Assembly (NCBI GenBank): GCA_025357755.1
Contig: JANXOP010000163.1
Coordinates: 40,099-104,098 of the forward strand
DNA length: 64,000 bases
Source: Kofleriaceae bacterium
GTDB taxonomy: Bacteria; Myxococcota_A; Polyangia; Haliangiales; Haliangiaceae
Direction of reading: 5' to 3'
Shown here: piece by piece, positions 1 to 6,804 of the stretch
How positions within the stretch are numbered: the stretch's first letter is position 1
How the letters are laid out: every line of letters begins with the position of its first letter
Notes under the pieces: model-generated
Databases searched by the model: none
Seen by the model: only the letters and a program-made list of their open reading frames with translations
What the model was told of the DNA's origin: nothing
Translations under genes and position numbers: made by a program

Positions 1-106
1 CATCGACCAGGCGCGCGGTGAACGCGACGGTGCCGGGCACGTCGGTCGCGTGCGCGGTCGTGACGAGCGCGAGCACGATCGCGACGGCGAAGGCGACGCG
101 GTTCAC
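1..106 (-). CDS. secreted protein, N-terminal part only
   Basis: Partial gene running off the left edge. Read on the minus strand from GTG at 106-104, the first 35 residues are a clean signal peptide (MNRVAFAVAIVLALVTTAHA) with an A-H-A cleavage site at about residue 20, followed by TDVPGTVAFTARLVD. The start codon overlaps the stop of the upstream lipoprotein gene in a GTGA (103-106), so translation is probably coupled. The exported part resembles the opening of a beta-sandwich domain, but too little is visible to name a function. Confidence 0.6.
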   Translation of the reverse strand, partial: MNRVAFAVAIVLALVTTAHATDVPGTVAFTARLVD

Positions 107-318
107 GGGATCACCGGCGAAGCCGACTTCATGACGAGGCCCGTGGTCTTGGTCGGCTTCTGCGAGAACGTGTGACCGATCGAGACGTCCATCCGCATGC
201 CTCCACCCTTCACGCTGCCCGCGCCACTCACCACCTCGTGCGAGGCGCGGACGGATCCATCCTCTTTTTTCGCGGTCGCGCATCCAGCACACACGATCAC
301 CACCAACAGAAGCTTCAT
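103..318 (-). CDS. small lipoprotein, function unknown
   Basis: 71-residue protein. The start at 318 was chosen over a longer frame because it opens a lipoprotein signal peptide (MKLLLVVIVCAGC, Cys13 as lipidation site). The mature part is polar, Gly/Ser/Lys-rich and has no domain I recognise. It lies 13 bp downstream of the 332-949 gene and shares a 4-base overlap with the next gene (start 106), so the three form a minus-strand operon of exported proteins. The Cys at position -3 of the lipobox is not the usual Leu, so lipidation is likely rather than certain. Confidence 0.6.
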   Translation of the reverse strand: MKLLLVVIVCAGCATAKKEDGSVRASHEVVSGAGSVKGGGMRMDVSIGHTFSQKPTKTTGLVMKSASPVIP

Positions 319-331
319 AGTGGCGCGGACA

Positions 332-949
332 CTACTCGAAACTCCCCGTCCCTGCGAGATCGAGTGCGAGGTCCGAGATCCGGACCAGGGAGGCCCAGCT
401 CCACAGCTCACCGGCACCATGCAGCTCGAGTGCGGCGTCGATCGCGCTGCCAGATCCAGTCAGTTCCACATCCATTGAAATTGTCGGCAGATGCTGGACG
501 CCGAGCGGGGTCGAACCACCGCCGATCGTGATCGACCAGGCGAGGTCGAGATCGAGCGCCAGCGTCGCCGTCGCCTCGTCCGCGGTCGTCCACGTAGGCG
601 CCGCGCTCGAGGCTCTGGCGAGCGTGACCCGGACGCCAGTCAGGCTCGCCGGCTGGGCGAAGACCGCGGCAGGGAGCTCGACCGGATCGAGCGAGACCCC
701 GAATGCGTCGACGACGAGGGTGTCGCCGACCAACGACGCGACCAGGGCGCCGGTCGAGATCGTGATGCTGGCACCCCCGCCCACCCAGCTGTCGCCGGTG
801 GCCCGGTGTTCGGCATCGAGCGAGCCCGTGCCGGTGATCGCGAACCGGAGCGGGCTCGCCGAGAGCCGGTCGTGGATCGAGAGCGGCGGGTCGGGAGGGA
901 CGGCGACGGCGCAGCCCAGGGTCGAGATCAGCAGGAGCACTCGCATCAT
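332..949 (-). CDS. exported protein, beta-rich, function unknown
   Basis: 205 residues from the Met-Met at 949/946. The N-terminus (MMRVLLLISTLGC) is a signal peptide with either a lipobox-like Cys13 or a signal peptidase I site a few residues later. The mature protein is dominated by alternating hydrophobic/small residues and Gly/Thr/Ser turns, as in beta-sandwich or barrel-like exported proteins, with a repeated 'SITI' strand pattern. No catalytic motif is visible. First gene of a minus-strand cluster with the small lipoprotein (103-318) and the partial secreted protein (1-106), suggesting a shared envelope role. Confidence 0.6.
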   Translation of the reverse strand: MMRVLLLISTLGCAVAVPPDPPLSIHDRLSASPLRFAITGTGSLDAEHRATGDSWVGGGASITISTGALVASLVGDTLVVDAFGVSLDPVELPAAVFAQPASLTGVRVTLARASSAAPTWTTADEATATLALDLDLAWSITIGGGSTPLGVQHLPTISMDVELTGSGSAIDAALELHGAGELWSWASLVRISDLALDLAGTGSFE

Positions 950-1077
950 GCGTCGCGCATCAGCACTGATCGTGCCCACGCCGCGTCTACGCTGCGCGCG
1001 ATCGAGTGCGCCATGTCCGCACGATGCTGGCTAACCGGACAGCCGGTACCTAGCTTCGGCTCCGGTCGCCCGCTCGG

Positions 1078-2148
1078 CTAGCGCGCTTCGAACGCGACCG
1101 ACCACAGAAAATCGGTCGGGATGTGACCCGCGAAGTACGGGTCGTCGCTCTTCAAGCGTGTACGCGTCACCGGCAGATAATCCGCGGCACCGACGACCGC
1201 GCGCTGGTGACAGGTCACGCAGTTCGACTGCAAGCCATCCGGAAACCGCGCCTCGAGCCACGGGTTGAAGCACGGCGTGCCCGCCGAGTAGGTCACGTCC
1301 ATCAGGTAGTTCGCGGCGGCCCCGTGCAACTCCGGCTTGCCCGCGGCGAACCGGCCTTCGGTCGGCGCGTCGTGCCACCAGTAGGTCTGCCACGTCCAAT
1401 CGGGAATCTCTTTCGTGGAGACGTGCGCCGCGACGAGCGCGACGTGATCACCCGCGACGAGCGAGGGATCGTGGGTCGCCCGGCGCGCGCTCTCGAGATC
1501 CTCCGCGACGAGATCGCGCACGAGGAACGCCGACAGCGGACGGACCTTCGCGCTGAACGCGTGGCCACCGAGCGTGACGTCCGCGAGCTCGCCGTCGGGG
1601 ATCACGGTGCGATCCGGATCGACCGCGATCGCGCGCTGCCACGTCCGATCGGGATTGCCGTCGGCATCGGGCTGCGCGGGCTCGCCATCCCAGATCGGCA
1701 TCGCGGTCAGCCCGTGCGCGTGGACCGCGTACCACGTGAGCTTCACCGCGGTGGCGTCGGTCGGGAAGGCGGGGAGCTCGGCGAGCGTGTCGAGCACCTC
1801 GCGCTCGGCGAGGTGCTGGACCCTGACGTGGCGCGCGGCATGTGGATCGAACAGCACGTCGAACATCACCGGCAGGGTCTCGGCCTCGATCGCGTCGCCG
1901 TTGCGAAACGGGCGCGGTGTCCGGAATTTCGGGCGCGCGACGGGCTTTGCCGCGAACATCTGTTCGGTCGCGGGCCAGTGCTCCCACGCGAGGTGCTCGC
2001 CGCCCGCGAGGTGTTGCCACAGCTCCCAGCCATGAGCGCGCATCGCCACGAGATCGCCGCGATCACGATCACCGAGCAACGCCTCCTGAAGCGTCGTCGG
2101 AGCGGGTGTACACGCACTCACGCAGATCGCGAGCGATACGAAGCGCAT
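1078..2148 (-). CDS. cytochrome c-like lipoprotein
   Basis: 356 residues. The start at 2148 gives a lipoprotein signal (MRFVSLAICVSAC, lipid Cys13). Near the C-terminus, at about residues 310-314, is a single haem c attachment motif CVTCH in 'QSNCVTCHQRA', followed by an Arg/Lys-rich stretch and an FxGHxPTDFLWS tail. The long middle region is rich in Trp, His and Asp and is typical of uncharacterised myxobacterial proteins with one C-terminal haem site. It probably sits in the periplasm on a membrane anchor and handles electrons; no partner is encoded next door. The divergent GNAT gene begins close by at 2153 or 2171. Confidence 0.75.
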   Translation of the reverse strand: MRFVSLAICVSACTPAPTTLQEALLGDRDRGDLVAMRAHGWELWQHLAGGEHLAWEHWPATEQMFAAKPVARPKFRTPRPFRNGDAIEAETLPVMFDVLFDPHAARHVRVQHLAEREVLDTLAELPAFPTDATAVKLTWYAVHAHGLTAMPIWDGEPAQPDADGNPDRTWQRAIAVDPDRTVIPDGELADVTLGGHAFSAKVRPLSAFLVRDLVAEDLESARRATHDPSLVAGDHVALVAAHVSTKEIPDWTWQTYWWHDAPTEGRFAAGKPELHGAAANYLMDVTYSAGTPCFNPWLEARFPDGLQSNCVTCHQRAVVGAADYLPVTRTRLKSDDPYFAGHIPTDFLWSVAFEAR

Positions 2149-2170
2149 TTCGATGACACTATACGGCGTG

Positions 2171-2842
2171 ATGCGATTCTTCACCGCCGATTATGTCGAG
2201 CGCGCGATCTTGCGCGACGGCTCGACGGCGTTGATCCGGCTCGTCGCGCCTGACGACAAGCAGCTGTTGCGTCACGAGTTCGAGCGCTGGTCGCCCGCGT
2301 CGCGCTACGCCCGGTTCCTCGCACCGAAGCAAGCGCTGACCGAGGACGAGCTCGAGTACTTGTGCGTGCTCGATCAAGAGACCCACTTCGCGATCTGCGC
2401 GGTCGCCGAGAGCGGTGACGGCACGGGAGAGCCGGTCGGTCTCGGCATCGCCCGGTTCATCCGCCTGCCCACGATCCCACTCGAACCGGTCACCGCCGAG
2501 GCCGCCATTGGGGTCGCCGATGCCGCGCATCGCAAGGGCTTGGGGCAGCTGCTGCTGATGCGGCTGTGCGCCGCGGCGGCCGAGCGCGAGATCGAGCGGT
2601 TTCGTTGCGAGGTGCTGGTCGAGAACATCTCGATGCAGGAGCTCATCAAGGTGATCGCGCCCGCGTCCACGACCACCACGCGCCACGGCGTGCTGACGAT
2701 CGACTTCGCGATCGAAGCGATCGCACCCGACGCGCCACTCACGCATCCCGTCCGGGAGAACGCGCTCAATCGGTTCTTCCGCGCCGCTGCCGAGAACACC
2801 GTGGAGTGGACCGACGCGGTGCGAAAGTTCTGGCGACGCTAG
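2171..2842 (+). CDS. GNAT-family N-acetyltransferase
   Basis: About 223 residues from the ATG at 2171. An in-frame ATG at 2153 exists but would leave only 4 bp to the divergent lipoprotein start at 2148, so the later start is preferred. It has the GNAT acetyl-CoA loop signature in 'GVADAAHRKGLGQLLLMRLC' and the typical preceding beta strand (AEAAIGVAD). The N-terminal 'LRDGSTALIRLVAPDDKQLL' resembles the opening of the GNAT domain found in protein acetyltransferases of the Pat/AcuA type. The substrate is unknown. Its stop overlaps the stop of the convergent osmC gene by a few bases (2839-2842). Confidence 0.8.
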   Translation: MRFFTADYVERAILRDGSTALIRLVAPDDKQLLRHEFERWSPASRYARFLAPKQALTEDELEYLCVLDQETHFAICAVAESGDGTGEPVGLGIARFIRLPTIPLEPVTAEAAIGVADAAHRKGLGQLLLMRLCAAAAEREIERFRCEVLVENISMQELIKVIAPASTTTTRHGVLTIDFAIEAIAPDAPLTHPVRENALNRFFRAAAENTVEWTDAVRKFWRR

Positions 2843-3279
2843 AGCAGCTTCGCGGTCATCGTGATCGGCGTCGCGGCGAGTGCCTTCGAGACCGGGCAGT
2901 TCTTCTTCGCCGTCTCCGCGAGCTCCTGGAACTTCGCCGCATCGGCGCCCGGCACGGTACCCGTGACCTCGAGATGGATCGCGGTGACAGCCCAACCCGC
3001 ATCCTGCTTGTCCATCGACACGGTCGCGGTGGTCTCGAGCGTGGTCGGCTCGAGGTTCGCGCCGGTGAGCTGGAACGCGAGCGCCATCGTGAAGCACGAC
3101 GCATGCGCCGCGCCGATCAGCTCCTCGGGGTTCGTCCCGGCCTTGCCGTCCTCGGCAACGAAGCGACTGTTCACGCTGTAGGGCAGGTCTTTGAGCGCGC
3201 CCGAGAGCGTCGAGATCGTGCCGTTGCCTTTGGGACCATTGCCGTGCCAGACGGCGTTTCCGGTTCGTTTGAGCGTCAT
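2839..3279 (-). CDS. osmC: OsmC-type peroxiredoxin
   Basis: 146 residues, the usual OsmC length. The two redox-active cysteines are present: Cys62 in 'AAHASCFTMAL' and Cys128 in 'KKNCPVSKAL'. The N-terminal motif with 'GPKGNGTISTLSGALKDLPYS' and the 'GTNPEELIGAAHASC' helix are characteristic of OsmC rather than Ohr. Known role of the family: thiol-dependent reduction of organic hydroperoxides, induced in osmotic or stationary-phase stress, cytoplasmic. It is followed after 12 bp by the Gly-Gly-leader peptide gene (3292-3597), although that gene lies upstream in the direction of transcription. Confidence 0.93.
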   Translation of the reverse strand: MTLKRTGNAVWHGNGPKGNGTISTLSGALKDLPYSVNSRFVAEDGKAGTNPEELIGAAHASCFTMALAFQLTGANLEPTTLETTATVSMDKQDAGWAVTAIHLEVTGTVPGADAAKFQELAETAKKNCPVSKALAATPITMTAKLL

Positions 3280-3291
3280 GCCGCCGTTATA

Positions 3292-3597
3292 TCAGCTGAC
3301 GCGCGTCCAACCATTCGGCGTGACCTGGCCAACCGGCGTCTCGGCAGCCGGCGGTGCAGACGATCCATGATTCATCATCATCATCATCATCATCGGCATC
3401 ATGTCGGACATCCCGCCGCTGCTCTGCTGGCTCGTCGCGAGGCCTTGGATCGATGACAACAGCGACGTCAACGCGGCCTCGATCGTCGAGCTCGAATCGG
3501 TGGCTGCGCTCGTCACCCCGCCGGTGACGGAGCCGAGCTCGGCGGCATCGATCGTTGGCAGTTCGGGCGTCACGGAATCATGGGGGAGCTTGGACAT
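3292..3597 (-). CDS. Gly-Gly-leader peptide, Met-rich (paralogue of 5723-6058)
   Basis: 101 residues. Residues 12-27 form a double-glycine export leader (LPTIDAAELGSVTGG) of the type cleaved by C39-peptidase ABC transporters. After the GG (26-27) come a Ser/Thr-rich linker, an amphipathic segment (LTSLLSSIQGLATSQQSSGG), a Met-rich stretch with seven consecutive Met encoded by (ATG)7, and a short Pro/Ser tail. The same order of parts, with matching residues in the helix and Met block, occurs in the 111-residue product at 5723-6058. A GAGG ribosome site lies about 10 bases upstream. No transporter or modifying enzyme is nearby. The leader call is motif-based; the activity (bacteriocin, signal or surface peptide) is unknown. 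Confidence 0.7.
   Translation of the reverse strand: MSKLPHDSVTPELPTIDAAELGSVTGGVTSAATDSSSTIEAALTSLLSSIQGLATSQQSSGGMSDMMPMMMMMMMNHGSSAPPAAETPVGQVTPNGWTRVS
3373..3393. repeat. (CAT/ATG)7 trinucleotide repeat
   Basis: Seven perfect CAT units on the plus strand (ATG on the minus strand), coding for seven consecutive Met in the Gly-Gly-leader peptide gene; two more ATG codons lie just upstream of it, separated by one Pro codon. Because the unit is three bases, slippage would change the length of the Met run without breaking the frame. Confidence 0.95.
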
Positions 3598-3763
3598 CTG
3601 CGTGGACCTCGGTGGTGGTGGTGATTCCTGTGGAGAGCAGTCCGCGTGCCATGGGTGACACCTCGTGGATCCAAGGGCTTGCGCGAATCGCTCACCCCTC
3701 GTCCCCGACTGAAGCCCCCACCTCGTCTACCGCGGGAGACACGCGAGGCGTAGAGTCTTCCAG

Positions 3764-5200
3764 GTGGTGGGCGACGCTGGGTATCGAGCGATGTTCGAGG
3801 TGAACACCGCGATCAAGCTCTTAATCGATCCGGAGTCCGGTGCGATCGTCGACGCGAATCCCGCGGCGGCCGCGTTCTACGGCTGGCCCGTCGATCAGCT
3901 GCGCGGGATGCCAATCTCGCAGCTCAATCAGCTGGCGAGCGACGAGCTTCGCCACCAGCTCCATCAAGCCGCGACGACGACCGCGGCGCCGGCGCTGCAC
4001 TTCAAGCATCGCCTCGCGGATGGATCGGTGCGCGATGTCGAGGTCCACAGTGGCCCGATCGTGCTCGAGGGTCGCACGCTGCTGTTCTCGATCATCCACG
4101 ACATCAGCGAGCGCATCGTGCTCGAAGAGAGGCTGCGGCGCACCCAGCGCCTCGATGCGATCGGGCGACTCGCCGCTGGCGTCGCGCACGACTTCAACAA
4201 CTTGCTCGCGGTCTCGCTCGCCTCGGTCGAGCTCGCCGAACGCAAGCTCGGCCCCGATCATCCCGCGCTCGTCCACCTCGACGATGTCAAGCGCACGGTG
4301 CGGCACGGCGCCGAGCTCACGCAACAGATGCTCGTGTTCGCTCGTCAAGGCGACCTCGAGCCGACCCGCGTCGAGATTCGCACCTTGATCGCGCAGACCG
4401 CGGAGCTGTTGCGCTCGGTGCTCGGCGACAAGATCTCGGTCACGACAGAGCTGGCCCCGACGCTGCCGGCGGTACGCATCGATCCGGGCAAGCTCGAGCT
4501 CGCCTTCATCAACATCGCGCTCAACGCGCGCGACGCGATGGCGAAGGGTGGGCGATTCACGATCTACGCGAAGCTCGTCGACGACGGTAGGATCTGCATC
4601 ACGCTCGAAGACACCGGCTGCGGCATGGATTCGCGGACCCGGACGCGCGCGTTCGAGCCGTTCTTCACGACCAAGAACCTCGCGGGCAATTCCGGGCTCG
4701 GTCTCGCGGCGGTGTACGGCCTGATCAAGCAATCCGGTGGCGACGTCACGCTCGAGAGCACGGTCGGGGTGGGCACGCTCGTCCACATCACGCTGCCGCC
4801 GCACGAGCGCTTCACGCCGGTCTCGATGACCGTACCGTCAGCGCCGCGCGTGATCATGCTCGTCGACGATCGCGACGACGTGCGCCGTGCGCTGGCGATG
4901 GCGCTCGAGGATGCCGGCTTGATCGTGCACACCGCGGGGAGTGCCGTGGAAGCGATCGCTGCGCTCGTCGAGCTGCGCGGTTCCCTCGATGCGGTGATCT
5001 CGGATGTCGCGATGCCGGAGCGCTCCGGTGTCGAGCTCGCCGGAGATATCCGGACGCGCTGGCCCGGGCTCCCGGTGATCTTGATGTCGGGCCATCGCTA
5101 CGCACCGACGACCGCGGCGATCTCGGGCTGGCTCGCGAAGCCGTTCTCGATCGAGGAGGTGCTCGTGATGCTCGAGCGCGTCAGCCGCAAGCAGCGTTAG
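3764..5200 (+). CDS. hybrid sensor histidine kinase (PAS-HisKA-HATPase-REC)
   Basis: 478 residues, soluble, no membrane segment. Order: PAS domain (about 6-118, opening 'YRAMFEVNTAIKLLI'), HisKA with H-box 'GVAHDFNNLLAV' (phospho-acceptor His142), HATPase with N-box NIALNARDAM (around 250-259), G1 'DTGCGM' (283-288), F-box FEPFFTTK and G2 'GNSGLGLA', then a receiver domain (about 363-475) with acidic 'VDDRDD', phospho-Asp414 in 'VISDVAMP', Ser442 and Lys459. GTG at 3764 (or 3767) was chosen because the PAS fold begins before the first ATG at 3791. It has no output domain and no adjacent regulator, so its target is unknown. It lies between the two Gly-Gly-leader peptide genes but on the opposite strand. 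Confidence 0.92.
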   Translation: MVGDAGYRAMFEVNTAIKLLIDPESGAIVDANPAAAAFYGWPVDQLRGMPISQLNQLASDELRHQLHQAATTTAAPALHFKHRLADGSVRDVEVHSGPIVLEGRTLLFSIIHDISERIVLEERLRRTQRLDAIGRLAAGVAHDFNNLLAVSLASVELAERKLGPDHPALVHLDDVKRTVRHGAELTQQMLVFARQGDLEPTRVEIRTLIAQTAELLRSVLGDKISVTTELAPTLPAVRIDPGKLELAFINIALNARDAMAKGGRFTIYAKLVDDGRICITLEDTGCGMDSRTRTRAFEPFFTTKNLAGNSGLGLAAVYGLIKQSGGDVTLESTVGVGTLVHITLPPHERFTPVSMTVPSAPRVIMLVDDRDDVRRALAMALEDAGLIVHTAGSAVEAIAALVELRGSLDAVISDVAMPERSGVELAGDIRTRWPGLPVILMSGHRYAPTTAAISGWLAKPFSIEEVLVMLERVSRKQR

Positions 5201-5216
5201 CCCGCGTTAGCCAGCG

Positions 5217-5693
5217 CTACACATCGACGTCGAAGCTCTGCCCGGCCGCGCCGGGCGTGGGCGGTGGCGGCGGACCCTTGCGCAGCTGCTGGAAGGTCTC
5301 CTCGAGATCTTGGGTCTCGACCTCGACCGTGAGGCCGGCGAGCGCTGACGCGGGCAGCTTCAGCGCTCCGGCGAGTGCGCGCAGGTAGTCGTCCTCGGAG
5401 AAATCGATCTCCTCGTCCGCCTCGATCACCGCGCTGACCAGGAACAGCAGCTTCTTGCGATCGTCTTCGCTGTCGCCCGCGAACTCCGCCGCGACCTTGT
5501 TCAGATCGAACGTCTTCGGATCGAAGCCCGCGATCTCGACCTCGACTTCGGTCGGAAGCTCGCTGCAGAGGTCCTCGAGGAGCGCGCGCACTTCGTCGCG
5601 CTCTTTGTCGTGGAGCTCGTTGTCCGCGTACGCCGCGCCGAGGAGGAGTTGCGTGAGCGGGAGGATTCGATCCACGTCGATCGCCATCGCCAT
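5217..5693 (-). CDS. TerB-like helical protein
   Basis: 158 residues, mostly acidic and helical. The two halves, 'QLLLGAAYADNELHDKERDEVRALLEDL' and 'LFLVSAVIEADEEIDFSEDDYLRALAGAL', match the two-part TerB / DUF533 helical pattern (A-A-D-G/N-E-hydrophobic-x-x-x-E), where the acidic residues are thought to bind metal. The C-terminus is a Pro-rich tail. It lies 29 bp downstream of, and in the same direction as, the second Gly-Gly-leader peptide gene, so the two are probably co-transcribed. The family is known from tellurite-resistance and stress clusters; the role here is open. Confidence 0.7.
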   Translation of the reverse strand: MAMAIDVDRILPLTQLLLGAAYADNELHDKERDEVRALLEDLCSELPTEVEVEIAGFDPKTFDLNKVAAEFAGDSEDDRKKLLFLVSAVIEADEEIDFSEDDYLRALAGALKLPASALAGLTVEVETQDLEETFQQLRKGPPPPPTPGAAGQSFDVDV

Positions 5694-5722
5694 ATCTTAG
5701 ACTCCTCGCGCCACCGGAAGGG

Positions 5723-6058
5723 CTACCAGCGGCCGCGAAACGAGAAGCCGCCGTGGCCACCGCCACCGCCGTTGTAGTTCACCGTGACTTCGCTGCGGTT
5801 GCGCATCGCCATCGCCATCCCGAACATCAGCATGTTCGAGCCGCTGAACAGGCCGTTGTTGTTGCGATGGCTGAGGTCCTTGATCGAACCGGCGATGCTG
5901 TTGAGCGAGGTCTGCAGGCCGTCGCTGATGCCCGAAGAGCTCGAGCTGGTGCCGCTGGTCGGGCCGATCGGGCCAAGCGTGGGCGAGCTCGAGGTCGAGG
6001 TCGAGGTGACGGTGCCGCCGGTGACAGTTTCGAGGTCGAGGATCGAGATGTCTTGCAT
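5723..6058 (-). CDS. Gly-Gly-leader peptide with Met-rich core (paralogue of 3292-3597)
   Basis: 111 residues. It opens directly with a short double-glycine leader (MQDISILDLETVTGG, GG at 14-15), then a Ser/Thr/Pro/Gly linker, an amphipathic helix (LQTSLNSIAGSIKDLSHRNN), a Met-rich hydrophobic block (MLMFGMAMAMRN) and a Gly-rich aromatic tail (GGGGGHGGFSFRGRW). The part order and the VTGG cleavage site match the 101-residue product at 3292-3597, so the two are taken as paralogues. An excellent AAGGAG ribosome site lies at 6068-6073. Secreted peptide by inference; no maturation enzyme is in the window. Confidence 0.72.
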   Translation of the reverse strand: MQDISILDLETVTGGTVTSTSTSSSPTLGPIGPTSGTSSSSSGISDGLQTSLNSIAGSIKDLSHRNNNGLFSGSNMLMFGMAMAMRNRSEVTVNYNGGGGGHGGFSFRGRW

Positions 6059-6067
6059 GGGTGGTTG

Positions 6068-6073
6068 CTCCTT
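6068..6073 (-). promoter_or_regulatory. strong ribosome binding site AAGGAG
   Basis: A perfect AAGGAG on the minus strand, 9 bases before the ATG of the Gly-Gly-leader peptide at 6058. It is one of the clearest Shine-Dalgarno sequences in the window; many neighbouring genes have weak ones. It fixes the start codon and suggests the peptide is made in quantity. Confidence 0.8.
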
Positions 6074-6216
6074 GGGAACTCCCTAGAGCAGGCCTCGTGC
6101 CAGCCCGCTTCGGGCCGTATGTCCGCGAGATCCTCGACGATCGCCGATCGGCGTCGATCGGGAACTGCTGCCCCGAAGGTGACATCCCGAATACTCGAGG
6201 ATACGCTGGCCGCGAC

Positions 6217-6804
6217 ATGCGACTCCTCGATGTGACGTTACCCGTGGCGGTCGGCCTGATGAGCGTGATGGGTGGTGCGGCGCATGCCGAGACGTTCGGC
6301 GAGGTCCAGGCAGGCATCGCGAATCCGATCGGCAATAGTGACTGGACGAACCTGGTCTCCACGAGCTTCAAGCTCGCGGGCCGGCTCGGGTTCACGGTTC
6401 CGCAAGGCATCGGCGCCGCGCTCCAGCTCGACTGGACGCCGATCAACATCAACGGCAATACGTTTCCGGGTGTCGACGTCTCGGCGTACCGGATCCGGCT
6501 GCTCCCGAACTTCGTCTATCACCATCCGATCGCGCCGAAGGTCAGCCTCAGCGCGCGCGTCGGGGTCGGCATCGACTACGTCCACGAGTCGGTCACCGCC
6601 CTCAACACGACCTCGACCACGAGCGATACCGCGTTCGCGTTCGAGCTCGGTGGCGGCCTCTGGTACGACCTGGGCTCGGCCGAGATCGGTGGCGAGCTCG
6701 CACTCCCGATCAGCTCGCACTCCGACAAGAACGGCGCGCACTACTCGAGCTACGACATCGACATCCTGATCGGTCTGCGCTTCACGGCTGACCGCGGGCG
6801 CTAG
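6217..6804 (+). CDS. outer-membrane beta-barrel protein
   Basis: 195 residues from ATG 6217, chosen because it opens a signal peptide (MRLLDVTLPVAVGLMSVMGGAAHA, cleavage after about residue 24). The mature part alternates aromatic and hydrophobic strands with polar turns (e.g. 'FKLAGRLGFTVPQGIGAALQLDW', 'VSLSARVGVGIDYVHES') and ends in an aromatic-containing strand 'DIDILIGLRFTADRGR', as in small OmpA/OmpW-like eight-stranded barrels. No specific family is recognised. Its stop overlaps that of the convergent aminotransferase gene (6801). Confidence 0.7.
   Translation: MRLLDVTLPVAVGLMSVMGGAAHAETFGEVQAGIANPIGNSDWTNLVSTSFKLAGRLGFTVPQGIGAALQLDWTPININGNTFPGVDVSAYRIRLLPNFVYHHPIAPKVSLSARVGVGIDYVHESVTALNTTSTTSDTAFAFELGGGLWYDLGSAEIGGELALPISSHSDKNGAHYSSYDIDILIGLRFTADRGR

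Noticed and set aside
3363..3405. His-rich peptide on the plus strand
   Set aside because: The (CAT)n run would read as His on the plus strand, but codon use and the leader motif support the minus-strand Met-rich gene.
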